Positions 1 through 7,875 of a stretch of 64,000 bases of DNA are shown piece by piece (position 1 is the first letter of the stretch; each line of letters opens with the position of its first letter). Source of the stretch: Christiangramia oceanisediminis (GTDB lineage: Bacteria > Bacteroidota > Bacteroidia > Flavobacteriales > Flavobacteriaceae). The notes under the pieces were generated by a model that searched no databases, had not been told where the DNA came from, and worked only from the letters and a program-made list of their open reading frames with translations. The stretch spans positions 868,001 to 932,000 of the forward strand of contig NZ_JANCNS010000002.1 of NCBI RefSeq assembly GCF_022570735.2, read 5' to 3'. Made by a program: the position numbers and the translations under genes.

Positions 1-45
1 ATCGGGTAAAAGTTCCAGCAAGGTTCTACTAATTCCTTAAATAAC

Positions 46-80
46 AACTGCTGGGGTTTAGATATAAACTTCCAGCAGTT
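46..80 (-). terminator. Inverted repeat at the end of manA
   Basis: Nine-base arms AACTGCTGG (46-54) and CCAGCAGTT (72-80) are perfectly complementary and flank the manA stop codon, so the hairpin overlaps the last codons. On the minus strand a short T-containing stretch follows. It probably ends or stabilises the operon transcript. Confidence 0.4.
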
Positions 81-1026
81 CAGCTTCGGTTGCACTAATT
101 CTGAACTTCTTTGAAATTGCGGGAATAAGCAGGCTTTCTCCTTTTTTGATCTTTTCTGAATGTTCTCCAATACTGATCTCTGCCATTCCGTTAACGCACA
201 TATAGATCACGAAAGAATCCAGGGCCGAGTAATCCTTTTCCACTTCCCCCTTCACCGGTAAAAAATTGGTGGTAAAATATTCACAGGAAGCTATGGTAGA
301 AGATTTGTTGGTTTCCTTATCATACTCCAGCCAGTAATCGTCTTTCTTTTCAAAATCTATGGCATCCAGCGCGAGAGCAGTATGCAGTTCCCGGGAATTG
401 CCATCAGAATCCACCCGGTTCCAGTCAAAGATCCGGTAGGTGATATCTGAAGTTTGCTGGATCTCTGCCAGCAGGACTCCGCCACCAATGGCATGAACTT
501 TCCCAGTATTGATAAAAACCGAATCGCCCGGCTTTACCTCTTCAAAATTTAAAACTTCGGTGATCTTTCCTTTTTCCAGGTAGTTTAAATACTCTCGTTT
601 GTCGAGATCTCTGTTGAAACCGATATTAAGCTTACTACCTTCATCGGCCTGCATTACATACCACATTTCGGTTTTTCCGAAGGAATTATGACGCTGTTTG
701 GCCAGTTCGTCGTTGGGATGTAATTGAACCGAAAGATCGGTCCTGGCATCGATGAACTTGATCAACAGCGGAAAATCATTTCCGAAATGTTCATATACCT
801 TTTTTCCCACAAGATCGGCTTTATATTCAGCTATAAGATCATCGATCTTTTTCCCCGATTCACTACCATTGCTCACCACCGAAATATTTCCTTCAACTCC
901 AGAAATTTCCCAGCTCTCTCCTACATTCTTGCGGTTGGTATTCTTGTTAAAATACTTCTTCAGTTTTTCGCCTCCCCATATCTTATCCTGTAAAATGGGA
1001 TGGAATTTTATTGGATAGTTAATCAT
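58..1026 (-). CDS. manA: Mannose-6-phosphate isomerase, class I
   Basis: This 322-residue cupin enzyme interconverts mannose 6-phosphate and fructose 6-phosphate in the cytoplasm and so supplies mannose for glycan precursors. Type I zinc-ligand motifs are visible: QLHP (Gln and His), KTEMWYV (Glu) and GKVHAIG (His), followed by the YRIFDW segment around the catalytic arginine. The length matches the short Bacteroidota/Firmicutes form. The start overlaps the end of the GT39 gene by 8 bases, so it is the last gene of the operon 4103-to-58. The upstream genes build and use polyprenyl-linked sugars, which suits an enzyme feeding mannose units. Family assignment is secure; the pathway link is inferred. 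Confidence 0.93.
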   Translation of the reverse strand: MINYPIKFHPILQDKIWGGEKLKKYFNKNTNRKNVGESWEISGVEGNISVVSNGSESGKKIDDLIAEYKADLVGKKVYEHFGNDFPLLIKFIDARTDLSVQLHPNDELAKQRHNSFGKTEMWYVMQADEGSKLNIGFNRDLDKREYLNYLEKGKITEVLNFEEVKPGDSVFINTGKVHAIGGGVLLAEIQQTSDITYRIFDWNRVDSDGNSRELHTALALDAIDFEKKDDYWLEYDKETNKSSTIASCEYFTTNFLPVKGEVEKDYSALDSFVIYMCVNGMAEISIGEHSEKIKKGESLLIPAISKKFRISATEAELLEVYI

Positions 1027-2644
1027 TAGGTTGCTTTTTTACCAAATATAAGAATCTAAACAGGCGTTCCCTATGGGTGTTATCCGTACGATTCATATCA
1101 ATTTCGTCTAATTTGGTCACCTGGTAGTCTTTAAAGTGCTCTTTTAACTCTACAGACTGTTCAAGAGTGGCCAGTACCAAAAATTCATTTTCTGCCGGAA
1201 TAACATATTCGCTCCCGTTCCAGAGGGTCTCTATAGGTTTGCCGTATTCCCAGATCATTTCAGGAGTAAAACCCTGGAACTCGTAAAGCGGCATTGGATC
1301 TTTTTCTAAATAGCTATCCACGACCTTGATGCTTTGATAGTCTGGATTCACCTCAACTTTATTAGCCATAGGCAATCCAAAGAAGATGATGCTGATTATA
1401 AATGCTATGGACAGGTAAAATACCGGTTTGATCCTGTTCCTGTATAGAAAATAAAGCATGAAGCCGCCTATCAGGATTAAGCAAACCGATGTTAGGCTTA
1501 ACCATGGCCATATTTGCTGAAGATCATCCTGGAAATAGGTAAATGCAGCAACCGGGAATATGATGCCAATTAGAGCGAGCAGGCCAAAATTGAAATACAC
1601 CACCCACTTTTCCTTCATTTTCATCATCCTGAAACTTCGGAAAAGGTATTCGATATAGAACCCGGTATTCAGCGCCATTGGGATCAAAACAGGCAGCAGG
1701 TACCTTGATTTCTTTTCCGGGATCACCGAAAGTAAAATAACCGAAGCCAGCGTCCAGATAAGGGTGAATTTATAAGCAGGTTTGTTAAAAACCCTGTTCC
1801 TTAAATAAGGATATAATAAAGCAACAAATGCCGGGATGGTCCAGAGTCCGCTTTGTATCACGAAACTCCAGTAGTAATAGAACGGTCTTACGTTGTAATC
1901 CAGCCATCTTCCGGTTTCTTTATCGGTTATTTGAGATACCGCTGAAGTATCGAAATAATAAACATACAGGCTCCAGGGAGCGGCTACCATAAATGCCATA
2001 AAAAGCATCAACAAAACCGGTTTCCAAAGTCTCCTGGGCTCATAGAATTTGAAAACTATGGGGAAAGCGACCAGGAAAGGCAGTAAAAGGGCGTACATTG
2101 AAACCGGGCCCTTGCTCAGGAAAGAACATCCAATGAATATTCCGGCAAGGATCGCGTTCAAGTATTGTTTTGAGGCTGTGGTAAAAAGCTGGTATAAAAA
2201 ATAGATCGCCAGTATCATCCACGCGTGGGTATGTATATCCCACTGCCCGTCACGTCCTGAATAAAGTATGTAAAAGGAAGTGGATGCAATCAACCCCGCT
2301 ATAAAAGAATACTTCCTGTTGGCTGTAAACCTGAAACCGAGTTTATAAATGGAGATCACTACTATACTTCCCATGATTGCTGCAGGCAGCCGAAGTGCGA
2401 AAAGATTCTTCATTCCAAAGAGCATCATGGAGATCGCGGTTAGCCATGTAGGCAGTGGCGGCTTTTCGTATCGTGGCTCGTTATTCAGGGTAGTAAAGAT
2501 CCAGTTATCAAGCGTGATCATTTCCCGTGCCGTTGCAAAGTTTCGGGCCTCCATGATATTAATAACAATGGCATCCAGGTTCACAAAAAAGATCGAGATA
2601 CAAGCCAGGACGAGTATAAGCAGATAATTATCCTTCAGTTTCAT
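1019..2644 (-). CDS. Glycosyltransferase family 39 (ArnT/PMT-like)
   Basis: This 541-residue polytopic membrane protein belongs to the GT39/ArnT superfamily, which moves a sugar from a polyprenyl-phosphate donor to lipid or protein on the outer face of the inner membrane. The N-terminal YEKPPLPTW segment, after the first membrane helix, is the usual acidic loop of PMT-type enzymes; about ten further hydrophobic helices follow, with a soluble C-terminal region (about residues 430-541). It overlaps manA by 8 bases and the LAB_N gene by 17, so translation is probably coupled. The DPM1-like GT2 gene upstream likely makes the donor. The acceptor (lipid A or protein) cannot be read from sequence. 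Confidence 0.85.
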   Translation of the reverse strand: MKLKDNYLLILVLACISIFFVNLDAIVINIMEARNFATAREMITLDNWIFTTLNNEPRYEKPPLPTWLTAISMMLFGMKNLFALRLPAAIMGSIVVISIYKLGFRFTANRKYSFIAGLIASTSFYILYSGRDGQWDIHTHAWMILAIYFLYQLFTTASKQYLNAILAGIFIGCSFLSKGPVSMYALLLPFLVAFPIVFKFYEPRRLWKPVLLMLFMAFMVAAPWSLYVYYFDTSAVSQITDKETGRWLDYNVRPFYYYWSFVIQSGLWTIPAFVALLYPYLRNRVFNKPAYKFTLIWTLASVILLSVIPEKKSRYLLPVLIPMALNTGFYIEYLFRSFRMMKMKEKWVVYFNFGLLALIGIIFPVAAFTYFQDDLQQIWPWLSLTSVCLILIGGFMLYFLYRNRIKPVFYLSIAFIISIIFFGLPMANKVEVNPDYQSIKVVDSYLEKDPMPLYEFQGFTPEMIWEYGKPIETLWNGSEYVIPAENEFLVLATLEQSVELKEHFKDYQVTKLDEIDMNRTDNTHRERLFRFLYLVKKQPND

Positions 2645-3266
2645 ATTTCAGAATATGCATATTACGGATATAGATAAAAAACCCGAACCCATGTCCTACG
2701 AGCAAAACCGGATCTTTTCTTAATATGGCGTAGACCAGGATGAGGCCCGATCCTAATAGACTAAGCACCCAGAACCCCATAGGAAGACGTGATATTTTTC
2801 TTTTTTCAGAATAAATCCACTGGTAGAAGAACCTTAGATTAAATAAGAACTGCGCGAAACTTCCCAATATGAGCAACCAGATTGGGATATTTTCATTCCT
2901 GAAAAGCTGCCTCGCATCGTATGCATGATTATTGAAACCATAAAAAACAATGAGCAAGGGAAAGATCCATAGAAACCATCTCATAAGTTTTGGAATACGA
3001 TTCCATTCACCCTGTAGCTGAAGGTTTCGTATATAAATAAAATACGTAAGCGTCTGGCCAAACATGATCGCAAAATCGTTCCTGAAATAACCATAAACGA
3101 AAAGCAGAAAGGAAGCCAGCAAACTCAAATACCAGAAAAGTGCCGGGGTCACCAGCTTTTTACTTTTTTCAGAAAGTACCCATTGAAAGATCATCCTGCC
3201 TGAAAATAATATCTGGGCCGAAAAACCGAGGGAATAGAGAATCAAACTACTCATTCCTATCGCCAA
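2628..3266 (-). CDS. LAB_N domain membrane protein (lipid A biosynthesis N-terminal-like)
   Basis: This 212-residue protein has six or so membrane helices and is built from two repeated LAB_N units: FSGRMIFQWVLSEK near residues 20-35 and LRFFYQWIYSEKRK near 143-157 share the pattern FxxQW-xxSEK. LAB_N occurs at the N terminus of some LpxB proteins and as stand-alone proteins beside DPM1-like GT2 and GT39 genes, which is the arrangement here. Its biochemical role is not established; a part in handling polyprenyl-phosphate sugars, such as flipping, is a guess from context. It overlaps both neighbours (17 and 20 bases). Confidence 0.8.
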   Translation of the reverse strand: MAIGMSSLILYSLGFSAQILFSGRMIFQWVLSEKSKKLVTPALFWYLSLLASFLLFVYGYFRNDFAIMFGQTLTYFIYIRNLQLQGEWNRIPKLMRWFLWIFPLLIVFYGFNNHAYDARQLFRNENIPIWLLILGSFAQFLFNLRFFYQWIYSEKRKISRLPMGFWVLSLLGSGLILVYAILRKDPVLLVGHGFGFFIYIRNMHILKYETEG

Positions 3267-3963
3267 TTTTATACTTTATATAAGATTTTTTCATCCATAC
3301 ATAAGCGAAACAATCTATTAACGGACCCATAAATCTGTTGCGAAAATTATACTTCGATTTCCCGGCAAGCCTTGGATAATGAGGAATTTCTACCTCCTTG
3401 ATTTTTCCATTCTGCAGCAGTACCATAGCAGGAAGGAATCGTTGTAAACCTTTGAACATAGGAATATTTTTGGCAAATGAGGTCTTCATGATCTTTAGCG
3501 GGCAACCAGTATCATGCATTTTATCGCTTGTGAAGAAATGACGTACCCCGTTACCTACTTTGGAAGAGATCCTTTTTACCAGGGTATCTTTCCTATCCCT
3601 TCGCCAGCCCGTAACCAGGTCATATTCTCCAATAAAAGGCAGCAATTTTTCAAAATCCTGTGGATAGGTTTGAAGGTCGGCGTCCAGGTATCCCAGCAGG
3701 GGTGTGTCGATATGGTCAAAAGCAGCTTTTAATGCAGCTCCTTTCCCAAAGTTTCTTTCAAAAATAATATACCTGAAAGATTCATTCTGGCTACAGAATT
3801 CCCTGATTAGCTGCGGACTCGAATCGGTAGAACCGTCATCAACGAGCAGTACCCTGGTTATTTTTGAAGCCTTCGCCAAATAAGCCTTGAGCTGGCCAAG
3901 CAATTCGTGAAGGCACTCCTGCTCATTAAAAACAGGTACTATTATCGTGAATTCGTATTTCAT
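3247..3963 (-). CDS. Glycosyltransferase family 2, DPM1/polyprenyl-phosphate type
   Basis: A 238-residue GT-A enzyme, likely a polyprenyl-phosphate mannose or related sugar synthase acting at the cytoplasmic face of the inner membrane. The N terminus (TIIVPVFNEQECL) is the nucleotide-sugar binding strand; VDDGSTDSS and LDADLQTYP (DxD-type metal site) follow, as in DPM1 and ArnC. There are no long C-terminal membrane helices, so it is the short soluble form. Its ATG overlaps the stop of a 47-codon ORF (ATGA). It presumably charges the carrier used by the GT39 enzyme two genes downstream. The exact sugar is unknown. Confidence 0.9.
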   Translation of the reverse strand: MKYEFTIIVPVFNEQECLHELLGQLKAYLAKASKITRVLLVDDGSTDSSPQLIREFCSQNESFRYIIFERNFGKGAALKAAFDHIDTPLLGYLDADLQTYPQDFEKLLPFIGEYDLVTGWRRDRKDTLVKRISSKVGNGVRHFFTSDKMHDTGCPLKIMKTSFAKNIPMFKGLQRFLPAMVLLQNGKIKEVEIPHYPRLAGKSKYNFRNRFMGPLIDCFAYVWMKKSYIKYKIGDRNE

Positions 3964-4103
3964 GCTTTGCCAGTAGTTCCGTAATTAAGGTCAAGCATAT
4001 CTTCATTCATCCTCATCAAAATCTTTACTGAGTAATCGATCTTGCTGGAAAACAGGTCATCCTTGTCATAAACCTGATGAATCTTAAGCAGAAATTCGGG
4101 CAT
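3960..4103 (-). CDS. Small ORF (47 aa), first gene of the glycosyltransferase operon
   Basis: ATG at 4101-4103 (complement) opens a 47-codon frame whose TGA overlaps the GT2 start as ATGA, the coupling expected of a translated gene. The product begins MPEFLLKIHQVYDKDD and is rich in charged residues, with no signal peptide or membrane helix and no domain I recognise. Without it the GT2 gene would begin about 300 bases into the divergent intergenic region. The overlap is the main support for its being real; no ribosome site is visible, which is normal in this phylum. Confidence 0.5.
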   Translation of the reverse strand: MPEFLLKIHQVYDKDDLFSSKIDYSVKILMRMNEDMLDLNYGTTGKA

Positions 4104-4174
4104 AGAAATGGGGTTCGAAAATTTCGGCTAAATTAAGGTAATTTTATGAATTTGTAATTCCATGTTATTTACCG

Positions 4175-4201
4175 ATTATTCTGTTCGCTTTACAGAATAA
4201 T
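4175..4201. promoter_or_regulatory. Perfect 10-bp inverted repeat between divergent genes
   Basis: ATTATTCTGT (4175-4184) and ACAGAATAAT (4192-4201), separated by 7 bases, sit between the minus-strand glycosyltransferase operon and the plus-strand gene at 4287. The symmetry and position fit an operator for a dimeric regulator; a hairpin in a long leader is the alternative. Confidence 0.4.
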
Positions 4202-4205
4202 TTTA

Positions 4206-4233
4206 TTTGGAAATCAATTTCGGCATATATTTG
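4206..4233 (+). promoter_or_regulatory. Probable promoter of the 4287 gene
   Basis: A full -7 box TATATTTG lies at 4226-4233, preceded by TTTG at 4206-4209. The 16-base gap is a little shorter than the usual 19-20, so the -33 element is uncertain. Confidence 0.4.
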
Positions 4234-4286
4234 AGCTACCCAAACTATGATACTTACCTGCCTGGCTTCATTAAACATAACTAATT

Positions 4287-4541
4287 ATGCAGGTACGCAA
4301 GGAACAAATCGTGACTACCAGGGAAGATTTTTCCCAAATTGAAACGGTTCGAAAAATGATTGAAGAAGTCCACGAATCTGGTAATTTCTTTAATCTTTCT
4401 TTAAATACGCTTGAACTCATCAGGCGTTTTAATCAATTATATACACGCATACATGAAGACCGGGAAGAATCTCCGGCAGTGATCAATCAACTCATCGTTT
4501 GCAGCCTGAACCTTGAAAAGCATTTAGTACATGAAAATTAA
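4287..4541 (+). CDS. Hypothetical protein (84 aa)
   Basis: A small soluble, probably helical protein with alternating hydrophobic and charged residues (for example ETVRKMIEEVHESGNFFNLS and LELIRRFNQLYTRIHEDREE). It has no signal peptide, cysteine motif or recognisable domain. It is monocistronic: a -7 box lies about 55 bases upstream and an intrinsic terminator follows 30 bases after the stop. Its own promoter and terminator support a real gene; function is unknown. Confidence 0.65.
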   Translation: MQVRKEQIVTTREDFSQIETVRKMIEEVHESGNFFNLSLNTLELIRRFNQLYTRIHEDREESPAVINQLIVCSLNLEKHLVHEN

Positions 4542-4570
4542 ACCAGGGCAGGTTTAATTTCTGATAATCA

Positions 4571-4600
4571 AAAACTTCCCTGTGGAAGTTTTTCTTTTTT
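4571..4600 (+). terminator. Intrinsic terminator
   Basis: AAAACTTCC (4571-4579), a 4-base loop and GGAAGTTTT (4584-4592) form a perfect 9-bp stem followed by TCTTTTTT. It closes the 84-residue gene ahead of the tRNA promoter. Confidence 0.85.
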
Positions 4601-4631
4601 TAAAAAAGCTCAATTTTAAAAGAAAAAAGCA

Positions 4632-4661
4632 TTGTTTTATTTATAAAGTGGCTTATATTTG
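4632..4661 (+). promoter_or_regulatory. Promoter of the tRNA-Arg locus
   Basis: TTG at 4632-4634 and TATATTTG at 4654-4661 are separated by 19 bases, an exact fit to the Bacteroidota -33/-7 consensus, 13 bases before the first tRNA copy. Confidence 0.75.
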
Positions 4662-4673
4662 CAACCGCAAAAA

Positions 4674-4717
4674 GGTCTCGTAGCTCAGCTGGATAGAGCA
4701 TCTGCCTTCTAAGCAGG
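4674..4717 (+). pseudogene. Truncated tRNA-Arg (TCT) copy
   Basis: The 5' half of a tRNA-Arg is intact: acceptor strand GGTCTCG, a full D arm and an anticodon stem-loop with TCT. From about 4718 the sequence no longer resembles a tRNA: there is no T arm and no CGAGACC to close the acceptor stem. It lies 28 bases before the intact tRNA-Arg(TCT) and holds its own promoter-proximal position, so the intact copy is probably transcribed through it. Confidence 0.7.
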
Positions 4718-4745
4718 CGAATTTGACATACAGAATTGCACCACC

Positions 4746-4819
4746 GGTCGCGTAGCTCAGTTGGATAGAGCATTTGCCTTCTAAGCAAACGGTCGCAGGT
4801 TCGAATCCTGCCGCGATCA
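4746..4819 (+). tRNA. tRNA-Arg (anticodon TCT)
   Basis: Acceptor strands GGTCGCG (4746-4752) and CGCGATC (4812-4818) pair with one G-T wobble; the discriminator is A at 4819 and CCA is not encoded. The D arm, the anticodon loop CTTCTAA with anticodon TCT, and a T arm GCAGG/CCTGC around TTCGAAT are all regular. It reads AGA codons. A terminator follows at once. Confidence 0.95.
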
Positions 4820-4825
4820 CTGTAA

Positions 4826-4858
4826 ATAGGGACTTCCGAAAGGTTTGTCCCTTTTTTT
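4826..4858 (+). terminator. Intrinsic terminator after tRNA-Arg
   Basis: AGGGAC (4828-4833) pairs with GTCCCT (4847-4852), followed by a run of seven T. It lies 7 bases after the tRNA. Confidence 0.8.
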
Positions 4859-4859
4859 A

Positions 4860-5242
4860 TGGTTTAAAAATATGGTAGCATTCGGCGCTAACAGTTTCTT
4901 TAAATATGCGTTGTTCTCTTAGTCATTTCATAAATACGCACAGTTTACGCACACTTTTAGGAATTTTAACATATACCTATAAAATTTAACACAATTTGAT
5001 TGATTTTTGATTAACCCAAGTAATTTTTTCGATAGAGAAATTTATCTTTCCATCAAAACCTTTAGAAATTAAACTCGAAAAATTCTGGGTCAAGAGTCTA
5101 TAGAATGAAGAATGTTCTTCTATCTCTCATATTTATATTAATTAAAGAAAATTAATTCTCATTTTTTCAAATCAGTTTCCGGTTTCTAACAATTTGATTC
5201 CTATCCCGGAGGACAAGAGTTCAAAACTCGTACACTAAAAAT
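4860..5242 (+). other. Gene-free stretch with a tRNA 3'-fragment-like remnant
   Basis: No credible ORF is seen between the tRNA terminator and 5242. Near 5208-5236 there is a T-arm-like hairpin: loop TTCAAAA closed by G-C, stem AAGAG/CTCGT with one mismatch, then ACACTAA where an acceptor 3' strand would be. No matching 5' half occurs upstream. Such orphan tRNA ends are commonly left by integrative elements; this interpretation is tentative. Confidence 0.35.
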
Positions 5243-5276
5243 AAGGCTTTCGAGAAATCGGGAGCCTTTTGTTTTT
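5243..5276 (+). terminator. Strong orphan terminator
   Basis: AAGGCTTTCGA, a GAAA tetraloop and TCGGGAGCCTT form an 11-bp stem (two G-T pairs) followed by TTGTTTTTT. No plus-strand gene with an open frame lies before it; it fits the 3' end of a lost tRNA or small RNA gene. Confidence 0.8.
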
Positions 5277-5461
5277 TAACCTAGTACGGAATAAATACTG
5301 AATAGCTATATTTTCTTTTCCAAATTGTACAATAATACCATTTAATATTATTTGAGATTAAATATTAAATCTAGCTAGAATGTTGTTCTCATAGTTATAA
5401 TTCTCAATTGTAAGTCAGTACCTCCTACTCTTATTGTAATATATATCCAAGCACTTATATT

Positions 5462-5501
5462 TTTAAGTATTTGCTTAAATAAGTATACTTATATATATTT
5501 G
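5462..5501 (+). promoter_or_regulatory. Promoter and probable operator of the mercury operon
   Basis: TTG at 5471-5473 and TATATTTG at 5494-5501 (20-base spacing) form the promoter. Between them is a perfect 14-bp palindrome ATAAGTATACTTAT (5479-5492), and the -33 element lies inside a second dyad TTTAAG-N6-CTTAAA (5462-5479). Repressor binding here would block polymerase, as expected for the ArsR-family gene 18 bases downstream. Confidence 0.65.
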
Positions 5502-5518
5502 TTCAATAATTAAATACT

Positions 5519-5884
5519 ATGAAACTGGAAATCACCTGTACCAGAGCACAAGCTGATCATAAGCAGCTTCTTAATTGCAAAGCGACCTTAGATAAGATGG
5601 ACGATAATTTTAAAGAAATTACCAAACTCCTTTCTATTGCCGGAAATGAGGTTCGTTTAAAAATTCTGTTCCTGTTAAATATGGAGAATGAATTATGTCC
5701 CTGTGACATAGCTGATATTTTAGAAATGAGTGTTCCTGCTATCTCCCAGCATATTCGTAAGATTAAAGATGCGGGGTTTATAAAGTCTCGAAGGGAGGGA
5801 CAAACACTATACTATTCATTAGTTGGAGAGAAAACCACATTACTGAACAATATTTTTACTTCCTTAAGGACTTCAAAAAAATAG
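5519..5884 (+). CDS. ArsR/SmtB-family metal-responsive repressor
   Basis: A 121-residue winged-helix repressor, first gene of the mercury-type operon. The core runs from about residue 35: NEVRLKILFLL, then ELCPCDIADILEMSVPAISQ, in which Cys60 and Cys62 occupy the alpha-3 thiol metal site of ArsR (ELCVCDL), then RREGQTLYYSL for the wing. Cys7 and Cys20 in the N-terminal tail could complete a thiolate site for Hg(II), As(III) or another soft metal. In the absence of metal it should repress its own promoter through the palindrome at 5479-5492. It takes the place of MerR in this operon. The metal is inferred from the downstream MerTP gene. Confidence 0.88.
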   Translation: MKLEITCTRAQADHKQLLNCKATLDKMDDNFKEITKLLSIAGNEVRLKILFLLNMENELCPCDIADILEMSVPAISQHIRKIKDAGFIKSRREGQTLYYSLVGEKTTLLNNIFTSLRTSKK

Positions 5885-5889
5885 CTTAA

Positions 5890-6510
5890 ATGAAATCTTC
5901 CAGTAAATCAACCAATTCTGCATTCGCAAGTATATTAACAGCAATTACCGCATCTTTATGTTGCATAACGCCACTTATTGCTATTCTGGCAGGAAGCGGC
6001 GGAATTGCTACCATGTTTTCCTGGTTAGAACCTTTCCGACCTTATTTGATTGGGCTTACCATAGGAATTCTTGTATTCGCCTGGTACCTTAAATTGAAGC
6101 CTAGAACACAAAAGGAAATAGAATGCGCATGTGACGAAGATGAAAAAACCTCTTTCTGGCGATCAAAGAGTTTTCTGTTTGTTATTACTGTTTTTACGGC
6201 CTTGATGCTCACCTTTCCCTACTATTCAAGGTTATTCTATAATACTTCTGAAAAAGAAATTCTTGTAGTAGCTGAAAATAATATTGAGAAAAAAATTATT
6301 GAAATAGAAGGAATGACTTGTGCAGGATGTGAAGCCCATGTAGAAAATGAAGTAAATAAGCTTCCGGGGATTATCTCTGTAAAAGCAAGTTATGAAAATT
6401 CAAATGCTATAGTGGAATTTGATAAATCGAAAGTAACGGCAACTGAAATCTTTATGGCTATTAATAAGACTGGATATAAAGCTATTACTGCGGAGAAAAA
6501 GATTAGATGA
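5890..6510 (+). CDS. merTP: Mercuric transport protein MerTP (MerT with C-terminal HMA domain)
   Basis: This 206-residue inner-membrane protein carries Hg(II) into the cell for reduction. The N-terminal part is MerT-like: the first helix contains the vicinal pair SLCCITPL (Cys24-Cys25), two more helices follow, and the cytoplasmic loop has a second pair in CACDED (Cys79, Cys81). Residues about 135-206 form a heavy-metal-associated domain with GMTCAGC (Cys144, Cys147), equivalent to MerP but tethered. The fusion of T and P parts is usual in Bacteroidota. It starts 5 bases after arsR and ends 1 base before the reductase gene, so the three form one unit. Confidence 0.9.
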   Translation: MKSSSKSTNSAFASILTAITASLCCITPLIAILAGSGGIATMFSWLEPFRPYLIGLTIGILVFAWYLKLKPRTQKEIECACDEDEKTSFWRSKSFLFVITVFTALMLTFPYYSRLFYNTSEKEILVVAENNIEKKIIEIEGMTCAGCEAHVENEVNKLPGIISVKASYENSNAIVEFDKSKVTATEIFMAINKTGYKAITAEKKIR

Positions 6511-6511
6511 A

Positions 6512-7858
6512 ATGAAAAAATATGATGTATTTGTAATTGGTTCCGGGATGTCCGGAATGACTGCGGCGAACAAATGTGCCTCCAAAGGACTTAAAGTTGG
6601 GATTACTGATGAATTGCCATACGGGGGTACTTGTGCCCTGCGGGGGTGTGATCCTAAAAAGGTGATTATAGGAGCTACTGAGGTTCGCGATTTTGCCCAA
6701 AGGCTTAAAGGAAATGGAATAGATACCATACCCAAAGTCAATTGGGAAGATATCATGGCATTTAAACAGTCCTTTGTAGATGCCATGCCCCCCAAAATTG
6801 AAAAAGCATATAAAAATAAAGATATTGACACCTATCACACTGCCGCTAAATTTTTATCTGATAATACCTTGCAGGTAGGCGATGAAGTTATTGAAGCAGA
6901 TAAAATAGTTATTGCTACAGGGGCAAAACCAAGAATACTGGATTTTGAAGGTGGGGAATATGCGCTATCAAGTACTGATTTTCTTAACCTGAAAGAACTA
7001 CCTCAGTCCCTACTATTTATAGGAGGAGGTTATATTGCTTTCGAATTTGCTCACATTGCTGCTCGTGCAGGAGCAGAAGTCACTATAGTTCATCGCAGTA
7101 AAAAGCCATTGGAAAACTTTGAACAGGATATTGTAGAGCATCTTGTTAATGCTACTGAGGAATTAGGAATTAAATTGATTCTGGAAACTGAAGTCTCCGG
7201 TATAGAAAAAACCGAAGAAGGTTACAATGTGAAAGGAAATAAAAATGGCAAAGACGTATCTTTCACGGTCGAAGCAGTTTTTAATTCAGCTGGCAGGCCC
7301 CCGGCCATTTTTGATCTTGATCTGGAAAAAGCAAACATTTCGTATTCAAAAAAGGGGATTGCGGTAAATGAATATTTACAAAGTACTTCTAATCCCAGAA
7401 TTTATGCAGCCGGGGATGCAGCAGATACACGGGGACTACCTTTGACTCCTGTAGCGGTTCTGGAAGGACATACACTGGCTTCCAACATTATTAAAGGGAA
7501 TAAAAAAGAAGTTAGTTATCCGCCAATGCCCACAGTTGTTTTTACCCATCCCACAATGGCTTCAGTGGGATTGACAGAAAAACAGGCAAACGAGAAAGGA
7601 ATTCAATATAAAGTAAACTATAAATCTGCCGATGATTGGTTTAATGCAAAACGTCTGAACGTTAAGGAATACGCATTTAAAACAATAGAGGATCAAGAAG
7701 AACAGATTCTATTAGGTGCTCATTTAATTGGACCCAATTCAGAGGAAGTCATTAATATTTTCGCCATGGCCATTAAAACAAAAATGAAATTACAGGAGTT
7801 AAGAACCATGATTTTCGCCTATCCTACTATGGCGTCGGATATACCCCATATGCTGTAG
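6512..7858 (+). CDS. Mercuric reductase-like flavin disulfide oxidoreductase
   Basis: A 448-residue class I pyridine-nucleotide disulfide oxidoreductase. The FAD motif (IGSGMSGMTAA) is at residues 9-19, the redox pair is CALRGC (Cys41, Cys46), the NAD(P)H motif is IGGGYIAFE near 170, and AAGDAADT is the second FAD site. In this operon the natural role is Hg(II) to Hg(0). It lacks the N-terminal HMA domain of classical MerA and also the C-terminal vicinal cysteines; it ends AYPTMASDIPHML, where glutathione reductase-type enzymes have a catalytic HPT. The name MerA is therefore supported by context more than by catalytic detail, and a general thiol reductase is possible. Confidence 0.8.
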   Translation: MKKYDVFVIGSGMSGMTAANKCASKGLKVGITDELPYGGTCALRGCDPKKVIIGATEVRDFAQRLKGNGIDTIPKVNWEDIMAFKQSFVDAMPPKIEKAYKNKDIDTYHTAAKFLSDNTLQVGDEVIEADKIVIATGAKPRILDFEGGEYALSSTDFLNLKELPQSLLFIGGGYIAFEFAHIAARAGAEVTIVHRSKKPLENFEQDIVEHLVNATEELGIKLILETEVSGIEKTEEGYNVKGNKNGKDVSFTVEAVFNSAGRPPAIFDLDLEKANISYSKKGIAVNEYLQSTSNPRIYAAGDAADTRGLPLTPVAVLEGHTLASNIIKGNKKEVSYPPMPTVVFTHPTMASVGLTEKQANEKGIQYKVNYKSADDWFNAKRLNVKEYAFKTIEDQEEQILLGAHLIGPNSEEVINIFAMAIKTKMKLQELRTMIFAYPTMASDIPHML

Positions 7859-7875
7859 AAAAAATTAAATTTATT

